Shown: in pieces, positions 43,386-51,175 of the stretch
How the letters are laid out: each line of letters opens with the position of its first letter
Position numbering within the stretch: the first letter of the stretch is position 1
DNA from: Gp6-AA40 sp035571515
GTDB taxonomy: Bacteria; Acidobacteriota; Vicinamibacteria; Vicinamibacterales; UBA2999
NCBI GenBank assembly: GCA_035571515.1
Contig: DATNCQ010000067.1
Coordinates: 75,591-139,590, forward strand
DNA length: 64,000 nt
Direction of reading: 5' to 3'
Program-made: the position numbers and the translations under genes
The notes under the pieces: generated by a model
What the model was told of the DNA's origin: nothing
Seen by the model: only the letters and a program-made list of their open reading frames with translations
Database searches by the model: none

Positions 43386-43790
43386 ATGCTGAGAAAATTC
43401 TGGATCCTCTGTGGCATGTGCGCGGCGCTGGTCGTGTCGATCGCGGTACCCGCGGGCGCGCACCATTCGCACAACGCCTACGAAGTCACCAAGTGGACGA
43501 CACTCGAGGGCACCGTCTCGGAGATCCACTACCTGCTGCCCCATTCGTGGGTCTACATCGAGATCAAGGACGCCAAGGGCGGCGAGCCGACCACGTGGGC
43601 GCTCGAAGCGACCGGGCCGATGGGAATTTTCAGGAACGGCGTGAAGAAGGAGGACGTCAAGCCGGGCGACCGGATCAGCGTGCGATGCCACCTGCTCCGG
43701 GACGGTTCACCGGGCTGCCTGCTCGGGTTCCTGACGCCGATGCACGGTGATCAGGCGCGCGGCCACGGCGTCGAGCATCAGTGGGATTAG
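43386..43790 (+). CDS. Secreted DUF6152-like protein
   Basis: 134 residues. Signal peptide ending AVPAGAHH, then HHSHNAYEVTKWTTLEGTVSEIHYLLPHSWVYIEIKD..TTWALEATGPMGIFRNGVKKEDVKPGDRISV, matching the AHHS...LTGTV...NPH.W...GDxV pattern of DUF6152 proteins, a small OB-like secreted family frequent in acidobacteria. The family's biochemical role is unknown. ATG 43386 has AAGGA 6 bases upstream; ATG 43380 is possible. Third gene after the TonB receptor; overlaps the convergent DinB gene by 4 bases. Confidence 0.8.
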   Translation: MLRKFWILCGMCAALVVSIAVPAGAHHSHNAYEVTKWTTLEGTVSEIHYLLPHSWVYIEIKDAKGGEPTTWALEATGPMGIFRNGVKKEDVKPGDRISVRCHLLRDGSPGCLLGFLTPMHGDQARGHGVEHQWD

Positions 43791-44242
43791 CGGAGCCGCT
43801 CCCTGATCTGCCCCATGTGATGCCTGAGGTGCCTCAGGTAATCGACGACCACGAATTCCAGCGTGACCGGCTCGTCGCCGCCGATGGCGCATCGCACCGG
43901 GTACGCCGCCGGCGGGATGCGATCCATGACGTCGGCCAGGTGCAGGTTGAAGTGGGTCCACAGCGTCACGAGGTGCGGCCAGTCGGCTTCCTGGTAGCCC
44001 TGCGACGCAACCCAGTGGTTCTGCTCGTAGCCGGGCAGCGTGAGCGCATTGCCCTGTTGGGCACGCACGAAGCGCTGATGGTTGTTGGCCGCGGAGTCGA
44101 TCAGGTGGCCGAGCACTTCCTTCGGCGACCACGTCGTCGGTCCCGGACGCTTCGCCGCGGCGGCCGGATCGGCAGCCAGCAATTCCTTCGAAAAGCCACT
44201 GGCGACCCGACGAAGCTCCGCCGCCGTCTCCTGTACCGTCAT
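43787..44242 (-). CDS. DinB-like four-helix protein
   Basis: 151 residues, all helical. LGHLIDSAANNHQRFVRAQQG near the first third and DYLRHLRHHMGQIRERL at the end carry the His ligands of the DinB/YfiT metal-binding fold. Members act as thiol-dependent transferases (with bacillithiol or mycothiol) or hydrolases; which one applies cannot be told. Single gene, convergent with the DUF6152-like gene. Confidence 0.87.
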   Translation of the reverse strand: MTVQETAAELRRVASGFSKELLAADPAAAAKRPGPTTWSPKEVLGHLIDSAANNHQRFVRAQQGNALTLPGYEQNHWVASQGYQEADWPHLVTLWTHFNLHLADVMDRIPPAAYPVRCAIGGDEPVTLEFVVVDYLRHLRHHMGQIRERLR

Positions 44243-44261
44243 TGTCTTCGTCCGCCTGAAG

Positions 44262-44296
44262 CCACCGGTATCGGTGGAGTCCGGCTTTAGCCGACC
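44262..44296. repeat. Two small hairpins between DinB-like and cytochrome c genes
   Basis: CCACCG-GTAT-CGGTGG (44262-44277) followed by TCCGGCTTTAGCCGA (44279-44294), the latter related to 15809-15826. Confidence 0.6.
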
Positions 44297-44297
44297 C

Positions 44298-45332
44298 TCA
44301 TGGCGCCAGCGAGGTCACATAGGCGGCCAGCGCCATCATGTCCTCGTCGCTCAGCTTCGCGACGACCTCTTTCATCAGCGGGCTCCAGAGGCCGTGGCGC
44401 GCGCCCGTCTGCATGTCGTACATCTGGCGCGCGAGATAGCTGGCCTGCCGCCCGGCGATCGCCGGCACCGGGTCGAGCCCGCGCAGCCCCGGACCGTGGC
44501 AGAGATCGCAGCGGACCGTCTTGCCGTTGCCGCCGGTCGTGGCCAGCGCCTCGCCTTTCTTCAACGTGCCAGGCGGCACGTAGGCGGTGAACGGTGAGTG
44601 CGGGTTCCTCATGTTCTGCGCATCGTCCGGGTCGTCCGGCATCTCGACGAGACGGTTGCCGAGCGGTACCTTCTCGCTGCCGGCGGCGGGCAGGAACAGG
44701 TTGTTGGCGTTCGGCGCGAACTTCGGGATCATCGTCGTCTCGACGACCTTGTTCTTCTGGATGTACTTGACGGCCGCGAAGTAGTCCGCCGCCTGCTTCC
44801 ATTCTTCCGGTGTCATGGCCGCCGCCATCACCGGCATCTCCCAGGCGTTCGCCTTGTTCTTGTCACTCGTGTGGCGCAGGCCGTTCTTGAAATCGGCCAT
44901 CTGATTCATGATGTAGATCGCCGACGTCCCCGACACGGGAGCGTTCTCGGGCTTGCCCGTGCCGTTCGGGAAATGACAGAGCGCGCAGGCGCGGATGCCG
45001 CGCTCCTTCGCACCGTGCGCGACAATCTCCGGCATCTTCGGATGGTCGCCCGGATACCAGTCCACCGGGCCGTAATCGTTGGCGGCCTCCGTCACCGTCC
45101 AGGAGCCGGCGGCTCCGGGCAGCGTGCGCTTGCGGCCGTCGTCCGGCGGCGTGCCGCCGCGGGCGCAGTCGACCGGACGCGCGGCCGTGCACTTGGTCGA
45201 GTAGTCGGAGCTGGCCGGCGGCGGATCGATGTAGCCGTACGCCCAGAGCGGCATCCCCGCCGCGCGCAGCAACACCGCCCCCGCCGTGGCGAGGACGAGG
45301 CCGACAGCCAGTACGCCAATCCGCTTCGTCAT
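44298..45332 (-). CDS. Dihaem cytochrome c
   Basis: 344 residues. N-terminal membrane/signal segment (MTKRIGVLAVGLVLATAGAVLLRAA), two haem c motifs CALCH (116-120) and CDLCH (275-279), and candidate axial Met residues (WEMPVM, LWSPLM). The second domain ends with SDEDMMALAAYVTSL, a class I cytochrome c C-terminal helix. Four further Cys/Pro-rich residues near the N-terminus (CTAARPVDC) may form a disulfide. Periplasmic electron carrier; partner unknown. Start at 45332 chosen over 45350, which would overlap the divergent gene. Confidence 0.85.
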   Translation of the reverse strand: MTKRIGVLAVGLVLATAGAVLLRAAGMPLWAYGYIDPPPASSDYSTKCTAARPVDCARGGTPPDDGRKRTLPGAAGSWTVTEAANDYGPVDWYPGDHPKMPEIVAHGAKERGIRACALCHFPNGTGKPENAPVSGTSAIYIMNQMADFKNGLRHTSDKNKANAWEMPVMAAAMTPEEWKQAADYFAAVKYIQKNKVVETTMIPKFAPNANNLFLPAAGSEKVPLGNRLVEMPDDPDDAQNMRNPHSPFTAYVPPGTLKKGEALATTGGNGKTVRCDLCHGPGLRGLDPVPAIAGRQASYLARQMYDMQTGARHGLWSPLMKEVVAKLSDEDMMALAAYVTSLAP

Positions 45333-45349
45333 AGCGCCATACCATAGCA

Positions 45350-48300
45350 TTGTTGCCCTTGCGCGCCCGTTCCTTCATCGTCTGCTACCTGCTGTCCGGC
45401 GCCGCGGCGCTGCTCTACGAGGTGGCGTGGCTGAGGCTGCTGACGCTATCGATGGGGCACACGACGGCGGCGGCGGGCGCGGTGCTCGCGGCATTCATGG
45501 GCGGCCTGGCGGCGGGCGCGTGGGCAAGCGGACGAGCAGCACAGCGGATGTCGCGGCGCCGCGCGCTTCGCGTCTACGCGGCGCTCGAGGCAACGATCGC
45601 GCTCTGCGCGCTCGCGATGCCCTCCGCGCTCGGCGCGATGCGGCCGCTGCTCGCGTGGGCGTACGCCAACGGGAACGGCGGCGGCCTGTTCGACCTCGTG
45701 CGGCTCGGCACCTCGATCGTGATGGTGGCGCTGCCGGCTGCGGCGATGGGAGCGAGCTATCCCGTGGGGGTGGTGGCAGGCCGGGATCCGGGTTCCCAGA
45801 ATGCTGGCGAGTTGTACGCGGCCAATACCTTCGGTGCCGCGCTTGGCGCGGCGCTCACCGGTTTCGTCCTGCTGCCGGCGCTCGGGCTGTTCGGCACGAC
45901 TCTGGTTGGAGTTGGCCTCAATGCCGTCGCCGCAACGGGGGCTTTGCTGCTCAGCGGCGCAGGCCTTCCTGCCACGCCGAAGCCGCATCGCGGCGAAGGC
46001 AGTACAGAACCCCGCCGCTTTGGCGCTGAAACCGTTGGTCTGCCGGCGATGGTGCTCGCGGTGTCCGGATTCGTCGCGCTCGTCTACGAGGTGACCTGGA
46101 CGCGCGTGCTCGCGATGACGCTGGGACCGACAACCTACGCGTTCAGCGCGATGCTCGTCGCCTTCATCGCGGGGCTGGCGATTGGATCCGCGATCGCCGC
46201 CAGGGTGGCGCACCGCGCACGACGACCGGGCGTGTGGCTCGGCATCGCGATGATCGCTGCGGCGGCGGCGGCGCTGCTGGCCTCGGCGCGCGTGGACCAG
46301 CTCCCGCTCACGGTTGCGGCCGCCGCCGGACAGGCCGACGCACGCTTCACCTCCGTCTTCGGGCTCCAGATCGTGCTCGCCATCGCCATGCAGCTGCCGA
46401 TGACGATCGCGCTCGGCGCCACGTTTCCGCTGGCGATCGCGATGACGAAGGCCACGGGCGACGCGGAGGCGCGGGCGGCGTCAGTCGTCTACGGGGCCAA
46501 CACCGCCGGGGCCATCGCCGGCGCGCTCGCCGGGACCTTCATCCTGATTCCTCTCGCAGGCCTGCAGCCGTCGCTGCGGCTCGCCTCGATCGTCGCGGTC
46601 GTCGCGGGCATGTTCGTCGCCTGGCAGGCGGGCGTGGCAGGTCCCCGCCTTCGCCAAGGCTTCGGCGGGCAAGCTGGACCCCCCCTACGGTATCGAGTCG
46701 CGTTTGTCATTGGCGGCGCGGGCGTCATTGCTTTCGCTCTGCTCGCGCCTTCGTGGAACCACGCCCGGCTGGCCAACGGCGGGTATCGGCTCGCGCCGGC
46801 GCTTGCCGCCGGCGACCTCGAGACCGCGCTCGAAGCCGGCGACCTCTCGTATTACCGCGAGGGCGCGACGGGAACCGTCTCCGTCCGCCGCCTGATTGGC
46901 GTCACGTCGCTCGCCATCGACGGCAAGGTGGATGCCTCCAACGGCGCCGACATGCTGACGCAGAAGCTGCTCGGCCACCTGCCGCTGCTGCTGCACGAGA
47001 ACCCGCATTCCGTCTACATCATCGGCCTCGGCAGCGGCGTCACGCTCGGGGCCGCGCTGACGCATCCCATCGAGCGCGCCGTCGTGTCGGAGATCTCGCC
47101 CGAGGTGGTCGACGCCTCACGCGCCTTCGTCAAGGAGAATCACGACGCGCTCCGCGATCCGCGCACGCGCGTGATCGTCGGCGACGGCCGTTCGCACCTG
47201 CTGCTCTCCGACCAGCAATACGACGTCATCATCTCCGAGCCGTCGAACCCCTGGATGGCGGGCGTGTCGACGCTGTTCACGCGCGAGTTCTTTGCCGCCG
47301 CGCGCGGCCGCCTGCGTCCGGGCGGCATCCTGTGCCAGTGGGCTCATACCTACAACATCAGCGACGCCGACCTGCGCTCGATCGTCGCCACGTTTCTCTC
47401 GGCCTTTCCCGCCGGCAGCGCCTGGCTCGTCGGCGAATCGGATCTCCTGTTGATCGGTTCGGCGCAGCCCGCGCGCGCGCTGGACGAAGGGATCATGTCC
47501 GCGTGGACACGTCCCGGGGTGGCGGCGGACCTTGCCGACGTGGAGGTTCGCGATCCTTTCAGCGTCATGACGCTGTTCGTCGCGCGCGGCCCCGACTTGC
47601 AGAAGTACGCCGCGGGCGCCCTCGTCCAGTCGGACGACAGGCTGGCGTTGGAATACTCCGCGCCGCGCGCCATCTACGGCCGGTATCAGACCAACAACGT
47701 GGAGCGCCTGCGTGCGGTCGCGGCCGCGGCGCAGCCGCCGCCTGCGGTAGCCGCGCTGCGCGCGTCCGCAACCGCGACCGACTGGCGTCATCGCGCGGCG
47801 ATGCAGATGAAGGCCGATTCGGCGCCGCTCGCCTACCAGGACTACCTCGAGGCGCTGAGGATCATGCCCGACGATAGCGACGCGCTCGCCGGGCTGGTGG
47901 CGGCCGCCGCGGCCAGCGGGCGTCTCGACGCCGCGGAGACCTATCTGCGTGGCCGCATCGCACAGGCGGATGCGCCGAACGTCGAAATGGAGCTGTCGCG
48001 CGTGCTGGCGGCGCGGGGCGACGCGAAAGGCGCGGTCGCCGCCGCCCAGCGGGCCGCCGCGCTCGATCCCTCCAACGATCGTGCGCTCGGACAGCTGGTG
48101 TCGGCGCTCGCGGACGACCGCAACGACGCGGCGCTCGAGCAGCTGACGACGCTGCTCGTGCGGACCGGGGCGACCCGTCCGGTCACGCTCTACGCGCAGA
48201 TGCGGCTGGCGCACCTGCAAGGTGAATTCGCGAAGGCGGCGGCCGTCGGCGAGCGCCTCACGTCGACCGGCGCGGACCCCGACAACGCCGCGCGCGACTT

Positions 48301-48577
48301 CAACCTGCTCGGGATCGCCTACGACTCGCTTGGCGACCACGACCGGGCGCGTCGCGCGTTCGACGCCTCGCTGCGCATCGCGCCGCGCGCGCCGGCCGTG
48401 CTGATGAACCTGGGATTGACGGAGCTGCGCGCGGGGCGGCCGGATGCCGCCGGGAAGCGCTTCTCGGAGGCCTTGTTTCTGTATCCGAGGCTGGCTCCCG
48501 CGCTCGATGCGCTCGCGCAGGCGCTCGATGCCCAGGGCGAGAGGAAGCGCGCGGCGGAGATCCGCGCCGTTCGGTAG
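45350..48577 (+). CDS. Fused MFS-like / spermidine-synthase-like / TPR protein
   Basis: 1075 residues. Residues 1 to about 470 form 12-14 membrane helices of the type seen in fused MFS/spermidine synthases (SGAAALLYEVAWLRLL twice). About 490-740 is a SAM-binding SpeE-like domain (IIGLGSGVTLGAAL, VGDGRSHLLLSDQQYDVIISEPSNPW), and 800-1075 holds TPR repeats (DFNLLGIAYDSLGDHDRARRAFDASLRIAP). Membrane-bound homologues have unclear aminopropyl or methyl transferase roles. Insert GPRLRQGFGGQAGPPLR (nt 46646-46683) is R2-encoded; a short GGGATCC remnant encodes GRDPGS (45780-45799). Start codons are a TTG cluster, 45350 or 45353. A same-type protein is at 61796. Confidence 0.83.
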   Translation: MLPLRARSFIVCYLLSGAAALLYEVAWLRLLTLSMGHTTAAAGAVLAAFMGGLAAGAWASGRAAQRMSRRRALRVYAALEATIALCALAMPSALGAMRPLLAWAYANGNGGGLFDLVRLGTSIVMVALPAAAMGASYPVGVVAGRDPGSQNAGELYAANTFGAALGAALTGFVLLPALGLFGTTLVGVGLNAVAATGALLLSGAGLPATPKPHRGEGSTEPRRFGAETVGLPAMVLAVSGFVALVYEVTWTRVLAMTLGPTTYAFSAMLVAFIAGLAIGSAIAARVAHRARRPGVWLGIAMIAAAAAALLASARVDQLPLTVAAAAGQADARFTSVFGLQIVLAIAMQLPMTIALGATFPLAIAMTKATGDAEARAASVVYGANTAGAIAGALAGTFILIPLAGLQPSLRLASIVAVVAGMFVAWQAGVAGPRLRQGFGGQAGPPLRYRVAFVIGGAGVIAFALLAPSWNHARLANGGYRLAPALAAGDLETALEAGDLSYYREGATGTVSVRRLIGVTSLAIDGKVDASNGADMLTQKLLGHLPLLLHENPHSVYIIGLGSGVTLGAALTHPIERAVVSEISPEVVDASRAFVKENHDALRDPRTRVIVGDGRSHLLLSDQQYDVIISEPSNPWMAGVSTLFTREFFAAARGRLRPGGILCQWAHTYNISDADLRSIVATFLSAFPAGSAWLVGESDLLLIGSAQPARALDEGIMSAWTRPGVAADLADVEVRDPFSVMTLFVARGPDLQKYAAGALVQSDDRLALEYSAPRAIYGRYQTNNVERLRAVAAAAQPPPAVAALRASATATDWRHRAAMQMKADSAPLAYQDYLEALRIMPDDSDALAGLVAAAAASGRLDAAETYLRGRIAQADAPNVEMELSRVLAARGDAKGAVAAAQRAAALDPSNDRALGQLVSALADDRNDAALEQLTTLLVRTGATRPVTLYAQMRLAHLQGEFAKAAAVGERLTSTGADPDNAARDFNLLGIAYDSLGDHDRARRAFDASLRIAPRAPAVLMNLGLTELRAGRPDAAGKRFSEALFLYPRLAPALDALAQALDAQGERKRAAEIRAVR
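46646..46683. repeat. R2 element inside the fused spermidine-synthase gene
   Basis: CCCCGCCTTCGCCAAGGC then TTCGGCGGGCAAGCTGG, reverse complement of the 33414 copy with a few changes. Translated in frame in a loop between the last membrane helices. Confidence 0.75.
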
Positions 48578-48613
48578 TTGGTCGTTGGTCGTTGGTGGTT
48601 GGTGGTTGGTAGT
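48578..48613. repeat. TTGGTCG/TTGGTGG heptad array
   Basis: About five units directly after the stop codon of the fused protein gene; an inverted partner array lies at 48914-48950. Confidence 0.85.
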
Positions 48614-48618
48614 GCGCG

Positions 48619-48829
48619 GGCCGGCGGCGCGGCCATATGTTCACTCGCGGCCTCCAAGCTCGACGACGTGGAAACCCGCTGGCGTCGGCTTGCAAACCTA
48701 CCTCGTGAGCGACGATGGACCTTTCGATGCTCGACGGGCTCGATCTCTATAGCCTCCGCCGCGGTTTACGTCTGACGCCGATCACGTCGCTCGCAGTCGG
48801 CCGCTCGTGAACATACGGCCGCGCCGGCC
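48619..48829. mobile_element. Possible MITE-like element with terminal inverted repeats
   Basis: Left end GGCCGGCGGCGCGGCC then ATATGTTCAC (48619-48644); right end GTGAACATACGGCCGCGCC then GGCC (48807-48829). The ends match as inverted repeats with one mismatch and a 3-base gap. The 162-bp middle has no long ORF. It sits in the 368-bp space between two convergent genes, inside a pair of inverted heptad arrays. No target duplication could be identified. Confidence 0.45.
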
Positions 48830-48841
48830 TGAGCATGCCGC

Positions 48842-48950
48842 GCCCGCGGAACCCGGCCTACGTTCGTGGGGCGGGTCCCGCCGGAGCGGAGACTCCCTGC
48901 GACGGCGGACCCGCCACCCACCCACGACCCACGACCAACGACCAACTACT
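48842..48950. repeat. R1 module followed by CCAACGA heptads
   Basis: GCGGAACCCGGCCTACGTTCG...GGCGGGTCCCGCC...GGCGGACCCGCC (48844-48914), then ACCCACG, ACCCACG, ACCAACG, ACCAACT up to and across the stop codon at 48946. Mirror image of the 13237-13418 composite. Confidence 0.8.
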
Positions 48951-49725
48951 TCCGCGGCCAGTCCCGCTCCATCAGGTACTCGTAGCACTCGTACTCGAGC
49001 AGCTCCATGTTGGCGTCCTTCCGCCGATAGAGCGGCATGCTCATCTTCCACGGCCGCGTGAACACCTTCGGATCCTCGATCGTCACTTCGTAGTTCACGT
49101 GATCGGGCCCGAGCGGCGTGTAGCGTTCGACGACGTGCAGCGCGTCGCTGTGATGATTGCCCGCGCGGTCGAACCAGGTGTCCTCGTTGAAGTGGATGAC
49201 GTCCACGACGAGCGTGTCCCCTTCCCAGTGGCCGCGTGAGTCGCCCATCCACCAGTCGATGTGCCCCGGCGGGTGCGGCTTGTCCATGAAGACGTAGCGG
49301 ATGGCGTGGTTGAACTCGTAGAGGATGTTGACCTGGTTCTTCGTCTGCAGGATCTGAAACGGAAACGGCATGTAGGTGATGCGCGGGACGCCCGGCAGGT
49401 AGCACTTCGCTTCCGGATCCGCGGTCGCGCGGTTCGCGTAGTTCTGCTGCTTCTTCGCCAGCGCCTCCGGCCGGTACGGGATCTCGTTCCCCTCGACGAC
49501 CCCCTTGCCTGCGGGCACGCCGAGCGACGCGCCGTGATCCTGGATGTCCCAGGCGGCGGTGCTCGCCACTTGCCAGAAGCCGGAGATGTCAGGCTGGCCG
49601 TCCGCGGTCTTCGGCGGCGCGTACGGTGGACGCGCGGCTTGCGCCTGCAGGGTGACGAGCGCGCTCGCGCAGACAAGGGCGGCGACCGCTCCGGCAGCGA
49701 TCAATGGATTCCAGCGACCTCTCAC
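48946..49725 (-). CDS. Secreted acidobacterial QPDISG-type protein, unknown function
   Basis: 259 residues. Signal segment (LIAAGAVAALVCASALVTLQAQA), then PPYAPPKTADGQPDISGFWQVAS near the start and CYLPGVPRITYMPFPFQILQ, HIDWWMGDSRGHWEGDTLVVDVIHFNEDTWFDRAGNHHSD, ERYTPLGPDHVNYEVTIEDPKVFTRPW. This order of motifs marks a secreted beta-rich family very common in acidobacteria with no known function. GTG at 49725 is chosen: AGGAGG lies 6 bases upstream. The broken gene at 58291-58602 starts with the same kind of leader and motif (DGQPDIQGYW). Confidence 0.8.
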   Translation of the reverse strand: MRGRWNPLIAAGAVAALVCASALVTLQAQAARPPYAPPKTADGQPDISGFWQVASTAAWDIQDHGASLGVPAGKGVVEGNEIPYRPEALAKKQQNYANRATADPEAKCYLPGVPRITYMPFPFQILQTKNQVNILYEFNHAIRYVFMDKPHPPGHIDWWMGDSRGHWEGDTLVVDVIHFNEDTWFDRAGNHHSDALHVVERYTPLGPDHVNYEVTIEDPKVFTRPWKMSMPLYRRKDANMELLEYECYEYLMERDWPRK

Positions 49726-49765
49726 GCGCGTCCTCCTGAGGAAGAAGATCACCAAGACTGGGCAG

Positions 49766-50016
49766 CCACGAAGAGCACGAAGGGCACGAAGTTCAAGAGC
49801 ACGAAGCAGCGGGTCGCCGGGCCGCCGTAGGCGGCCACGCGCGGCGGCACGTCACGGGAAACAAACCGCATCGGTTTTTCACTGCGGCTTGTTCCGGTGA
49901 TGCAGCGTCGCGCGTTGTCGGCCTGCTTCGCAGGCCGACCGGCGACCTGCTCTTCGTGTCCGTGAATCCTTTGTGCTCTTTGTGTCCTTTGTGGCTTCCC
50001 GTCTTTGTGTGCTTGT
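49766..50016. repeat. Nested foldback with nonamer arms between divergent genes
   Basis: Left arm CCACGAAGAGCACGAAGGG and related units (49766-49808); right arm TTCGTGTCC, TTTGTGCTC, TTTGTGTCC units (49951-50016). Inside, GGAAACAAACCGCA faces TGCGGCTTGTTCC, and GTCGGCCTGC-TTC-GCAGGCCGAC (49917-49939) is a perfect 10-bp stem. It fills most of the 326-bp gap between GTG 49725 and ATG 50052, so it lies where both promoters should be. No gene is visible in it. Confidence 0.8.
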
Positions 50017-50051
50017 CCTGCGGCAGCGTAGCTTGAAATAGAATCGGCGGA

Positions 50052-51110
50052 ATGTCCACATTCAAGATCGCGGTGATAGAGGGGGACGGGATCGGCCACG
50101 AGGTCGTCCCCGAAGGATTGCGGGTCCTCGAAGCGGCGGGAAAGAAATTCGGCCTGTCGTACGAGATGACCCATTTCGACTGGAGCTGCGAGGTCTACGC
50201 GAAAACCGGGCGCATGATGCCGGAGGACGGCCTCGAGCAGCTGAAGAAGTTCGACGCGGTGTTTCTCGGGGCGGTCGGCTATCCCGGCGTGCCGGACCAC
50301 GTCTCGCTGTGGGGGCTGCTGATTCCCATCCGCCGCGGCTTCGATCAGTACGTGAACCTGCGGCCGGTGAAGCTGTTCAAGGGGGTCTCGACGCCGCTCG
50401 CCAACCGCAGGCCCGAGGAGATCGACTTCGTCGTCATCCGCGAGAACACGGAAGGCGAGTACTCGTCGATCGGCGGCCGTATCTTCGCCGGCACCGAGAA
50501 CGAGTTCGCGACGCAGGAGGCGATCTTCACGCGCCGCGGCGTCGACCGCGTGATGCGCTACGCGTTCGACCTGGCGCGGAAACGCCGCAAGCACGTGACG
50601 TCGGCGACCAAGTCGAACGGCATCATCCACACGATGCCGTTCTGGGACGAGCGCTTCGCCGCGATGAAGAAGGACTACCCGGAGGTGAAGACCGACCAGT
50701 TCCACATCGACATCCTCACGGCGCACTTCGTCCGCAACCCGCACTGGTTCGACGTCGTCGTCGGCAGCAACCTGTTCGGCGACATCCTCTCGGACCTCGG
50801 CCCGGCGGTGGCCGGCGGCATCGGCATCGCGCCCTCGGCGAACCTGAACCCCGAGCGGAAGTTCCCGTCGATGTTCGAGCCGGTTCACGGATCTGCACCC
50901 GACATCGCCGGCCGCAACATCGCCAACCCGATCGGCACCATCTGGTCGGCGGCGCTGATGCTCGATCACTTCGGGTCGCCGCAGGCGGCGCGCGCCGTCG
51001 AAAACGCCATCGAGATGGTCTGCGAAAAGGGGCCGCATACTCCCGACTTCGGCGGCAAGGCCACGACCCAGGAAATGGGAAAGGCCATCGCCGCCGCAGT
51101 TGGGAGTTGA
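50052..51110 (+). CDS. Tartrate/D-malate-type decarboxylating dehydrogenase
   Basis: 352 residues. Isocitrate/isopropylmalate dehydrogenase fold: IAVIEGDGIGHEVVPEGLRVL, PDHVSLWGLLIPIRRGFDQYVNLRPV, RENTEGEYSS, and the signature NLFGDILSDLGPAVAGGIGIAPSANLNPE. The DHVSLWGLLLPIR-type segment is that of tartrate dehydrogenase/decarboxylase and D-malate dehydrogenase (TtuC/DmlA), not LeuB. It likely oxidises D-malate or tartrate with NAD+ and Mn2+. CGGA lies just before the ATG. The TonB receptor follows after 65 bp on the same strand. Confidence 0.87.
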   Translation: MSTFKIAVIEGDGIGHEVVPEGLRVLEAAGKKFGLSYEMTHFDWSCEVYAKTGRMMPEDGLEQLKKFDAVFLGAVGYPGVPDHVSLWGLLIPIRRGFDQYVNLRPVKLFKGVSTPLANRRPEEIDFVVIRENTEGEYSSIGGRIFAGTENEFATQEAIFTRRGVDRVMRYAFDLARKRRKHVTSATKSNGIIHTMPFWDERFAAMKKDYPEVKTDQFHIDILTAHFVRNPHWFDVVVGSNLFGDILSDLGPAVAGGIGIAPSANLNPERKFPSMFEPVHGSAPDIAGRNIANPIGTIWSAALMLDHFGSPQAARAVENAIEMVCEKGPHTPDFGGKATTQEMGKAIAAAVGS

Positions 51111-51175
51111 CCCGAGTCCACCCAGCGTTTAGAGTCACCCGCACACCGGAAGAGAAAGGTTCTCCAGGAGGATCT

